64,000 nucleotides of DNA from Oxyruncus cristatus (lineage: Eukaryota > Chordata > Aves > Passeriformes > Cotingidae), in contig VXAY01002819.1 of NCBI GenBank assembly GCA_013399855.1, positions 268,692 to 332,691 of the forward strand, written 5' to 3'. Within the stretch, counting starts at the first letter, position 1; each line of letters begins with the position of its first letter. Positions 38,401-47,545 of the stretch are shown piece after piece. The notes under the pieces are model-generated. The model was not told the DNA's origin, did no database searches, and was given only the letters and a program-made list of their open reading frames with translations. A program made the translations under genes and the position numbers.

Positions 38401-40355
38401 AAAAGCCCAAACGGCAGTGCTGCTTCTCCGGGGATGTTGGTTTTACTGGCTTCTCTTACACTCTGGCACTGGGGGTAAGGGCCTTGGTGCTCCAGCAAGG
38501 AGAGTGGCTGTTAAATGATGCTTTTTTCTCACTGCACTCCCCATCCCGTCCCCGCACTGCTGGCCAAAATGTACACTGTAGCTGTCAAAGCAAACCAGGG
38601 CTGTTCTATAGCAGAGGCATGCATGGATGCCATCTTAGCCCAGAAGCTCATCCCTGCTTCTGCACACCCAGTCCATCCTCTGCCACTCGCCTCGCTCGCA
38701 GGGTGGGGTGGCCGTCAGAGCCAAAACGGGAAAGACGGTCTTGGAAGGCCCCCTGCTTCCAGGCAGCGCATAGCATCGCTCCCACATGCCACCAGTGCTG
38801 CGTGCCTGGCGTACTTGCCGTGTCGCTGTGGAAGGGCTGAGGTGAAATTTCCCCTTTCTCACACCAGACAATGCCAAGAATTATTCCAGAGTGTTTTACT
38901 GAGTATGCGTTGGGGCTTTAACGGTGGGGGGGAAGCATTAAAAACGGCTCTTAGTCTGCCTTTTGTCCTCCTCTCTTTGTTTTTTCTGGCCGCATTCAGA
39001 TTGCCGGCTTTGTCTGTATTTGTGAAGTGCTATTAACATCCATGGCATCCCTGCCGTAGCCATAATAATAAGAGGAATCGATCCGCACTGAGTAAAGGTC
39101 TCAGGACCACTGCGAGGGGCCAGGTTGGGTTTCCTTGATGGCAGGAGCAGAGTGTGTGCACGCACACACGCGTTCTCACCCCCCTCTGTTTTTTGCCACG
39201 TGGATCCTGTGCCCAAGCCCATGCAGGGCTACATGCCTGATGGGCACCCACTCTCCCAGCCGAGCCGGGGTCTGTGTCTATGGGAGCCTAGGAGTGGGCA
39301 GGAGCGGGAGCAGAGAGCTGGAGTGATTCAGCCCTCAGCTGGCAAGCTCACCCTTTGTTTATTCCTGCTCCGCTCAGAAGCTTGCCTGTGCCAAGCAGGA
39401 GGATAACAGGGCTCTGGGGAGGCAGCAGCCTCTGCCTGAGTGCCAGGAGGGGCTCGTGCTGCCCAGGGCTTGCTCGTAGCCCACTGCAAGGACGTGAGCT
39501 TGGAAGGCCCCCCCTGTGCTCCACGGCAGGCACGTGGGGCATTTGGCTCAGCTCGGTGTGCTGCCCCCTGGCCTCCTCACAAGGGAGGCCACTGGAAAGG
39601 AGAAGCCTGGGGCAAGAAAACTGCTCTGCTTTCACAGGAGGGAGGAAGGGAGGCCTGCCCAGAGGGATGCTCTGCATGGGAATCTCCACCCCTGGGCATG
39701 GCTAAATGGTTGGTGGAGGAAGGCCAAGCCATCGTCTTTCTTAAAAGCTCCCACCGGCTGAAAGAGCTGTCCAAGGGAAGGCACACGGGATGCAGCGCAT
39801 GGGATCCAGTGAAGGGACTCCTGGCCCCACCTCGTGCCAGTGCAGAGGGTCCTGGTGCTCATGCCTTGGGTCCACCTTGGCTGACAGCCAGGGACAGCTG
39901 GGTAGAAGCAGGACAGAGCAGGAAGCACCTCAGGAGAGCCCTGCCGAGAGGAAGCAGAAGGGGAAAGTGCACATTAGAAGCAAAGTTTGTGTCCATTACT
40001 GATAGAGAATGAGCCTCAGCTGGAAGAGCCAGTGCTGGGCAAAGCTAATGCTGCTCGACAAAGAGTGTCCATTATGGAAGGGGTGAAATGGTGGGCAGCG
40101 CTTGGAAAGTCGTGCTCTTAGTCCTAAATGAGATTCCACCAGCTCAGCATGTGCCGAGCCTCTGAGGGGGCCCTTGGGATCACCAGGTCCCACATCAGTT
40201 CTCAAAGGTATTCCCCCACCCCGTCTCGCCTCTTCCCTCTCGTGTGCCGGGGTGAGGGGACAGTGAAAAAAGAGGAGCAAAACGCTGTGCTGAGGCAGCT
40301 GCTGTAGGACGGACCCTCCGGAATCCCCAGGGTAGCCTGGCATCGTCCTTCGGCG
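35401..40355. other. non-coding region upstream of the CpG island, no gene seen
   Basis: No exon is recognised. It includes an (AAT)n tract at about 37430-37444, AT-rich islets near 35930-36090, 36680-36760 and 38930-39080, and a candidate minus-strand CTCF core at 39560-39573 (GCTGCCCCCTGGCC). GC and CpG density rise after about 40200 toward the CpG island. Confidence 0.55.
39560..39573 (-). promoter_or_regulatory. candidate CTCF core motif, minus orientation
   Basis: On the minus strand the bases read GGCCAGGGGGCAGC, matching the 3' two-thirds of the CTCF consensus. It sits 0.8 kb before the CpG island and faces the two plus-oriented candidates at 19284 and 25495. Confidence 0.3.
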
Positions 40356-40559
40356 GGCAGGGCCGGGCACCGACGCGACGGTGACGGGCGGTGCTCCGCC
40401 GGTCCGTCCTCTGCGGGCAGCGCGGCTGCACCGGCGGCGGGGCGGGGGCTGCGGGGGCCACCATCCACCGAGCGGCTCCGGTTTGCGGGGGGAGCCAGCC
40501 TCGCTCCCCCCGCCCCGCAGCCCCGGGGACCCGCACCCCCCGCGCGGAGCGGGGGCGGC

Positions 40560-40891
40560 NNNNNNNNNNNNNNNNNNNNNNNNNNNNNNNNNNNNNNNNN
40601 NNNNNNNNNNNNNNNNNNNNNNNNNNNNNNNNNNNNNNNNNNNNNNNNNNNNNNNNNNNNNNNNNNNNNNNNNNNNNNNNNNNNNNNNNNNNNNNNNNNN
40701 NNNNNNNNNNNNNNNNNNNNNNNNNNNNNNNNNNNNNNNNNNNNNNNNNNNNNNNNNNNNNNNNNNNNNNNNNNNNNNNNNNNNNNNNNNNNNNNNNNNN
40801 NNNNNNNNNNNNNNNNNNNNNNNNNNNNNNNNNNNNNNNNNNNNNNNNNNNNNNNNNNNNNNNNNNNNNNNNNNNNNNNNNNNNNNNNNNN
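40560..40891. other. assembly gap (332 N)
   Basis: A run of N interrupts the CpG island. High GC on both sides explains why short-read assembly failed here. The gap probably hides the core promoter and the 5' part of exon 1. Open frames drawn across it are artefacts. Confidence 1.
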
Positions 40892-40981
40892 GCTGCGCTA
40901 CTGCAGGTGGAGGTTTGGCGGGGGGGCCGGGGGAGATGCCATTTCTGACCGAAGGAGATCGCCGGCGAGGATGAGATGCGG
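40892..40981 (+). other. LINGO1: LINGO1 exon 1, visible part (5' UTR and first two codons)
   Basis: The bases before 40982 end in ATG-CGG followed by a good donor, GTAAGC. Splicing 40981 to 55367 gives ATG CGG GTG AGA GAT AGG ATG, encoding MRVRDRM, which enters the LINGO1 frame without a shift. From memory, the long human isoform starts MQVSKRM, so the length, the Val-3, Arg-6 and Met-7 positions and the exon phase all agree. That is strong evidence that this is the genuine first coding exon. The 5' boundary lies in or near the gap. The AUG at 40976 has G at -3 and C at +4; Met-7 in the next exon has A at -3 and is an equally plausible start. Confidence 0.75.
40936..40974 (+). other. upstream ORF 1 in the LINGO1 leader (12 codons)
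   Basis: An AUG at 40936 opens a 12-codon frame ending in TGA at 40972-40974, two bases before the candidate main AUG at 40976. A second upstream AUG at 40971 reads four codons and ends in a TGA formed across the splice junction (55368-55370), eight bases before Met-7. Both would be scanned before the main start if transcription begins upstream, so translational control is possible. Confidence 0.5.
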
Positions 40982-41017
40982 GTAAGCGGGGCGGGGGACC
41001 GGCGCGGGGCACCGGGG
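40980..41017 (+). other. G-quadruplex-like motif overlapping the exon 1 donor
   Basis: G-runs at 40980-40982, 40988-40991, 40993-40997, 41006-41009 and 41014-41017 have loops of 5, 1, 8 and 4 bases. One loop exceeds the classical limit of seven, so this is an extended motif. Being on the sense strand, it would also be present in the pre-mRNA at the 5' splice site. Confidence 0.5.
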
Positions 41018-42714
41018 CTGGCGGGACCGGCGGGGCGGGACGCTGGGGGGGCTCCGTGTCCCCGGGACGGCGCTGCCCCGGGGCCGTACCCGCGCCGGTG
41101 CGGGGCTGGGAACTTGGTGTGCGCCCCTAGGGCTGCAGGGGTCCGGGGGAGGCCGTGTGTCCTGGGCGCTGCCGCCCTCCAGCCCCGCCGATGCGGACCT
41201 GCCGCCTCCCCACCCCGCTCTGCCCGGGCACTTCCTTCTGGCCATCTCTCTCCCGCACCGCTCCCGCAGCCTCGGCGCAGCCCCTGCGGGAGCTCCGAGC
41301 CAGGCGGGGCCGGGGTGAGGGGCCGGGATCCCAGCGAGGGGCTGGGGCTGCATCTTGATGGGGAGCATCTCCCTCCTCTCCCGGTGGTTCCCGGGTGAAT
41401 TGGCCGGCCTGGAGCAGATGCCATGTTCAGGTAGGGTATCGATAGCCGGGAGAGCGCTGCCTGCCAGGACTGGCTGGGAAGCAGGGATCAGCCTGAAGCT
41501 GGCTCTGCCCTGCCAGCAAGGTTTAACTCAAGAGGAGGAATCGTCCTTCTGCCCATCCCCAAGACAGAGGCACTAAGGGTTAAAGACGGGCAGGGAGAGC
41601 TCTCCAGCCTTGAGCGATCGGGCTGGAGGCAGGAGCCATGGCGCGGGGCGGGGGTATTTTTCAGGGCAGGGGCTCACCTCGACATCACCAGCGCCCCAGT
41701 CCTGGAATTAAGTGAGTCGGGGCCGTGGGGAGTTACTGCCGGATAGCTCAGGCTCCGGGAGGGCTCTGGGGGCACTGAAGGGTTCCCCTGCCTGGGCTCA
41801 GCCCCACAACCCGGAGCCAGAAGCCAGCCCAGAGAATTGGAGATGCCGGGCAGGGTTAGGCTGCCGGCGTGGGCTCAGCCCTCAGTTTGTGTCTGGCAGA
41901 AAAAGAAGGGGTTAATGTTAAAGAGGCTTCGCAGGGCAAGTGTGGATTTCGAGGATGACTGGGAACCTGCTGGCAGAAGGGCTCTGGGAGCCCTCCTGGG
42001 CAGTGCCAGAGCTTGTTGCTCTCCGATACCGTGTGTAGGTTATTGGATTTTTCACCTTGCGCCCTGGATGTATAAATAGCCCAAGTGAAGGGTAGAGGCA
42101 CAGCTCGCTCCAGGTGCTGGATGTGCCACCTCTGAGAAAGAATTGGAGTGTTGGTGCCGTGAAAGTGATTTTCATGAGGAGGGAGGGATGGTGGGTGAGC
42201 GTGGGCACTGGTCGGATCGGGTCTGCTTGGGCTAGTTGGCGTCGCTGAGGCTCTGCTGCCTCTCTCCACCTGTCCCTACCCCAGCTGCCACCCCAGCAGT
42301 CGGCATCCACGGTCCTTCCCAGCAAACGCCCTTTCCACCAAGCGACTCTCCCCGCAGCAGGGGATCGGTGTGACAGCCCTGCTGCTCTCCGGGGTCTGAG
42401 CTCGAGGGGGGAGCATGGGGCAGAGCAGTTCAGGCATTCCCAGGAACAGCCGCACTCCATGGATGTCCTTCTCCCTCCATCTCCCTTTCCTCTGAACCAC
42501 CTCCCAGAGCCCGGCTCTGGCTCTGCAATGATATCCCTTCCACAACCCCATCCCAGCCCTTCTGCCAGTCTTAACCCTCCCCTGGCTGCTCTGCCACTTG
42601 CAGCAGCCCTGACCTGACCTTCAGGCTTGCCGGAGACGGCTGTGGAGCAGCGGTGTGGCCGTGCCTCCCGCCATCCCCCCTGGCATGGGAGCTGCATGGG
42701 CTGTACTGGGGTTG

Positions 42715-42930
42715 CCCAGCCCATCCCCACCCCACAGCAGCTATGCCAGCCCATCCCCACCCCACAGCAGCTATGCCAGCCCATCCCCACCCCAAAGGCA
42801 GCTATTCCCAGCCCAACCCCACCCCAAAGGCAGCTATTCCCAGCCCAACCCCACCCCAAAGGCAGCTATTCCCAGCCCATCGCCAGATATCCCAGCCCAT
42901 GCTCATCCCAACGGCATCTGTCCCAGCCCC
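42715..42930. repeat. minisatellite, 30/32-bp units, C-rich
   Basis: Two identical 30-bp units (42721-42750 and 42751-42780) start CCATCCCCACCCCACAGC. Three 32-bp units follow (42781-42812, 42813-42844 and 42845-42876), with AAAGGCAGCTATTC in place of ACAGCAGCTATG. Two of the three are identical and the first differs by one base. A degenerate tail continues to about 42930. The opposite strand is G-rich and could form quadruplexes. All frames through it give meaningless repeat peptides (His/Pro-rich or Gly/Trp-rich). It is a recent, probably polymorphic tandem array and not a CRISPR: there are no spacers. Confidence 0.95.
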
Positions 42931-43379
42931 ACGCCAGCATCACTGCCCAAACCTTTCTTCTCCCACCTTCCTCCCCGTCCATTCCCCTCGGCCCCTGGCT
43001 CCTCCTGAAGCCCCACTCAGCTCTCTGACCAGCCCAGCAGCGTGGGCTGGGACTCAGGGGGCTGAGATGTCTGGGCTGACCGTGCCTTCTCACCTGCTGC
43101 TCCTGGCTCCTTCCTGGATCCCGTTGGCTGAATCACTGGATCACTGAATGCCATGAAGGAGAGGGGGTCTCTACAGCTCTCAGCTGATGAGCAAGGCTGA
43201 GGGAGAAATGTGCCCCTGGGCTAAAGCCTCCACGTCTTCCTGCAGATAGTTTTCGCGATAGCACCTGCCCACACCAGAGCTCAGGCAGCTCCAGCTCTCA
43301 CTGGGTCTCACAGGATGGGCAGGAAGCGACTGGGGGAGCTGAGTGTACAGCTCCCAGGGAAGAGTCAGGTTTTCCAGGC

Positions 43380-43700
43380 CTTTTTGTGGAGGGATTAATT
43401 ACTAAACAAATGGCTATACTGCTGCAACACTGTAATGTGCTGCAGTTACTCTACACCTGTAACGTAATTACTCTCTGATACCTCCAATTACCACTGTTTC
43501 CTATCACTGGAAGGTTAACAGCGTCACCGAAGGACTTCTGGTTCCTTTAGTGTCCTGCTTAACACAGCCACTGTAGTGCTGCTGAAGTTTGTGCTGCTCC
43601 GTGTACGTAACAAGTATAAAACCCTCCAACTTGAGGTTTTATTTCAGGGATGGATAAATCACTTTATAATAACATCACGATTATAGTGTAATTACAGTTG
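43380..43700. promoter_or_regulatory. candidate conserved non-coding element in intron 1
   Basis: An AT-rich island has GGGATTAATTACTAAAC, TGTAATGTG, CGTAATTACTC, CCAATTACC, AGTATAAAACC, TTATAATAACATC and TGTAATTACAG. The repeated TAATTA/GTAATTAC words are homeodomain-like. It lies about 2.4 kb into the intron, a common site for neuronal enhancers. The role is inferred only. Confidence 0.35.
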
Positions 43701-45859
43701 TTGAATTATAAAACACAGCAGAACCTGTTGGGGTTTGATGAGGCGTGTTGGGCGGCTGCTGGCTGCTGCTGTGATGGCTGTGGGGTGTCACCAGTGTCAG
43801 GGCTGGAGGTGGAACCCCATCCCCTCGAGGCAGGGTTGGGAACAGGCTCATCTCTCTGAATGTCCGTGTGGAAAACACAACTCCACCAACTCTGTTGTGA
43901 AGCTTCAGGTGTGAAAACTGCTGGAAAGGCACTTTTCCGAGTCACCTGAGCTGAGTCCTGCCTGCCCTCGGGCTTGTGGCCCCTTGAGCTGCGTGCTGGA
44001 GTGGTGCTGGCCCTCATATGGATGTCAGTGGTGCCACTGGCTCATATGGACTCTCCTGCCGTGGTACAGGCTGATGTGAGCTCAGTGTCCCCACACTCAC
44101 CCCTGGCCACCCTGCTGGTGGTTCAGAGGGCACAGCCAGTGGTGCAGGTTGAGGCATGGCTTGGTGAGGGCGGGTGTTTGCCCATCGTTCCAGCACTCCC
44201 TGTGCACTGAGTCAGCAGCTCTGCTCCATTCTCTGCTGAACCCCAAGCAGGGTTCATCCTGGCATGAGCAGGAATGGCTTTTGGTGGGAAAAGAGCCAGA
44301 AGAGCTTGTCAGGTAGCGGGGAGAGCTGGGATGAGAGAGAAAAAGGGCTACAAATGCTTAACTCAAATCAAACAACCCAAGAAAAACGAAGGGAGAAAGC
44401 AACAGAAGGCTGGGGCCTCAATTTCCTTCTGAGTCAGTTTTTTCCCCTTTCTCTCTCTCCATCCGGGGGAGTAAAAATTGGAGCTTATGGCAGGGAATGG
44501 CTGCAGGGAGAGAGGTCTCTGTGCCTCTGCCATGTGTCCTAGCTCCCTGTGACCCTGCCTGGGTACATGCCTTACTCACAGCCAGTGTTGCTGGCTGTGT
44601 GAACCTGCAGCCTCTTGGACAATGTGAGGGCATGTGTGATACAGAGAATCTTGGGATGGGGCTGGCTTGGGGCAGGGGACAAACATCCTTCCCAGTGCTT
44701 TCCCTGTCAGCAGCACGGTGTGGCCTCTGCCCTCTTGTCACTGTGAGCCAGGAGAAAGCCAGGTCACAGAGGTGGCCATGTCTGAGGAGCGTTAATTGTC
44801 AGCTTGACCCAGGCAATTGAATAAATGATGATAAATGCCTCCGAGAGCCTCATCTCCTCTTTAGCCCGGGCAGCTCCCTCCATCCCTGAGGGCAGCAGTC
44901 TGGCTCGGGAAGGGGGGAGGGTGGGGGAGAACCCAGCATGAGCCCAGCAGCCATGTGCTGAGGCGAGACCTGAGTGATTCCCACCTTTCAGCAGCAGCAA
45001 TCAGGAGTGACTAACGGGACCCGTCTGAACCCTGCTGTGCCCTGGGATGCGTGGAGTGTGTGGGTACATTGACAGCAGCGTGGCCATGTTTGGGGGGAGC
45101 TCTGCCATGAGCCCCACCAGCACCTCAGTCCTCCCTCTGGCCTTGCCAACATCTTGGCCACCATCTCTTGCCCTTCATGTCCTGTACCCCGTCCAAACAG
45201 CATCTCCTGTCTGAGCACAGATCAGCCGGGGCAGCAGGTCAGCATCCCTGTTGCAGGGACTGGGGACCTTGGCTTGGTTTTGATTGTTGTCGTGATTAAG
45301 CACAGCAACAGTTCTGTTTAACCATCCTGCATGTTTTTTTCCATCATTTTATTCACGTGTCTCTGTAAGCCAGCCAGCCGGTCACTGCCTTGGTGTCCTG
45401 CAATGGACACGTGTCCACACATGGACATGCCTCTGCTGGGCTCCAGAGGAGCAGAAGCCAAAGGCTTTGCCCCCTGAAGTACTCTTGTCCTTTGTCTCAG
45501 GGCTGGGATCTGTGTCCTGAGCTGGGGACAGTCCTGTGGGTGAGCCAGAGGGTCCCCACAGGGAGTGGGGACAGGGTCAGGAGGTGCAGGACTGTGCCTC
45601 CTGGGATCTGTGTCCTGTGGTAACAATGTCCAAGGGATGCTCAAATAGCAAAATACCTGTGGCAGCCATCAGGCTGGGCTGACCCCTGCTCAGGGGGACA
45701 GGCTGGCCATGGCTCCCTGAGGGATGTGCCTGTGAGCACCCAGCCCAGCCCTTGAGGCTGTGGAGTCCCTGGGATGAGTGTCCATGACAGAGCCCAGTCC
45801 CTGCCACCCCACACAGCCCTTACTCCCCTGGCAGCCCTTTCCCTCCCCAGCCTAAATTG

Positions 45860-46110
45860 CTCTTAGTTATCTCAGTAGGACCCACAATTATTATTTTTTT
45901 TGTCATTTCCATTCTGTTTCTTCATCAGAATGCAAAACATTAAATATCACTCTAGTAATTATGGTTAATTTCATAACCAGCACCTTAATTGGATTGGTCT
46001 CTGATGGGGAATTCTCGTAGGAGGGAGAAGCAGAAATATTTTGACGTGATCTATTCTTTCAGCTCTTTGTTTGGATTTGAGATGTCAAGTGTGAAATGGG
46101 AAACAACTGA
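45860..46110. promoter_or_regulatory. candidate conserved non-coding element in intron 1
   Basis: It contains CAATTATTATTTTTTTTG, ATTAAATATCAC, AGTAATTATGGTTAATTTC and CTTAATTGGATTGG in a sharply AT-rich island. Motif density suggests an enhancer; there is no coding potential. Confidence 0.3.
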
Positions 46111-47259
46111 TTTAGACCTCAGAGGCAACCTGGGGGTGGCGAGCGAAGCTTGAGAGCTCTGGAGGTGCTTCTTACCTTCCAGCAGCCAAACCTCTCCCTC
46201 CCATTCCTGAACCCAGCCTTTCCCCACCGAGGCCCTTACGGGGAGCACTGTCCTGTGGCTTGTACCTGCCCGGCTCCCCTGGCCAGTGGGTTGTGTGCTG
46301 TACCACAGAGCGAGGCACAGCACGCCACAGGCTCCCAGTGGGTCCGAGGACCTCAGGGATGTGAGGGACACCCACGGGGACACCTTTTTTCTTTTGGGAG
46401 TCGGGCGTGCAACAGCCCATGGGCATCCCCAAGGCCGGAGAGGGACACCAGCCCCTCTTGTGCCCCGGTGAACCAGCTATTTCGGTGCTGCTGCTGAAAG
46501 CAGCCAGTCTGGGGGGCGTTGGGGACCTCCAGCGCTTGTCTGGGGCTGTGCTGTGTGCTGGCCTTCCCACAGAGCCGGCCTGCTGCTTAGGCCTGAGGTG
46601 CAGTTTGCTCTGGGAAACATGGAATTGCGCTGCCATTAGGTGCTGCCATTAAACTGATTTGTGCTCAGTCTGTTTATCCTTTTCGATGGGAAGCAGTACA
46701 GAAGGCAGAGGGAAATGGAAGCCCTGGCCTTGCATTTCCGATTGCATTCCGACGCGCTGTATTTCCCTGTGATTACTTTTGTTCTCAGAGTGCAGGCTCC
46801 ATGTTATTATTCACAGCTCTGGGAGAGGAGGAAGGGGCAGAAAGAATTGGTTTCAGCTCAAGCAAAACACAGCAAACCCACCCCAAAGGTGCCCTCTGTT
46901 GAGGGCAGCGGGGAGCCACTCCGTCCCCACGGCATCCCTCTTTTTTTCCGTGCCCACAGGCTCAGCGGATGCTGGAAGGCAGAAAAGGCTGAGGCATGGA
47001 TGAGTCTGCCAGCGTGCCAACACCCCTTCTCGTGGGGATTACACTGACTGTGCTTTGTACAGCCCTATACCTGCCAAGGATTTGTGTCAGCAGGGCCGGC
47101 AGCACCTGGAGCCCCAATCCCGCTCAGGCCATATCCCGCAGCACCTCCCTTGGTGCAGGGGTTTGGGCTGGGAAGGGCTGGCAGCCCCTCGCCCGCTCTG
47201 CCCGCCTCCGTGGGTTCAGCTGGCTGCAGGACTGGCGGGTTCAGCTGCACCTCAGCACA

Positions 47260-47545
47260 GTTTGTTGTTTTTATCTAATCCATTTTATTGTTGAATGAAA
47301 CAATAACGGCAAATATAGGCCCTGAAGACGAGCCATAAATAATGCAAAAATCAAACAAGTGAGAAAGGGGGAAAGAATAAAGGAATTATACATGTAAAAC
47401 CAGCCCAGAGAAAGCCAGGCTGGGAAGAGGAATCTTCTCTCCGTGTTTGCCATTGCTCATGCTTTCTTTGCCTCCCTTTTTTGTCCATTTCTCTCTCTCT
47501 GGAAATTCCTGCGGCACTAAATTTGTGATTATGTGAACAAAACTT
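47260..47545. promoter_or_regulatory. candidate conserved non-coding element in intron 1
   Basis: An AT-rich block with TCTAATCCATTTTATTG, AACAATAACGG (SOX-like), CATAAATAATGC, GGAATTATACATG and ACTTAATAATAAC. It is followed by a GA microsatellite at 47561-47577. Enhancer status is inferred. Confidence 0.25.

Larger units (their letters stand above)
40360..41340 (+). promoter_or_regulatory. LINGO1: CpG island, probable LINGO1 promoter (partly in gap)
   Basis: From about 40360 to 41340 the DNA is strongly GC-rich with frequent CpG, unlike the CpG-depleted flanks. It contains several GGGGCGGGG-type Sp1/KLF boxes (near 40440, 40988 and 41031). No TATA box is visible. A 332-bp gap removes the centre, so the transcription start is probably not visible. 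The island ends in the sequence I assign to exon 1 and the beginning of intron 1. A TATA-less CpG-island promoter is the usual arrangement for a neuronal gene of this type. Confidence 0.8.

Noticed and set aside
39996..41424. Long minus-strand and plus-strand open frames (up to 409 codons) over the CpG island
   Set aside because: They run through the 332-N gap, so about 110 residues are unknown. The visible parts are Pro/Arg/Gly-rich translations of GC-rich DNA.
42715..42876. Repeat array considered as CRISPR-like
   Set aside because: Units are directly abutting with no unique spacers, and the genome is vertebrate.
42627..43147. Proline/histidine-rich plus-strand frames and Gly/Trp-rich minus-strand frames
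   Set aside because: They are translations of the 30/32-bp minisatellite in several frames.
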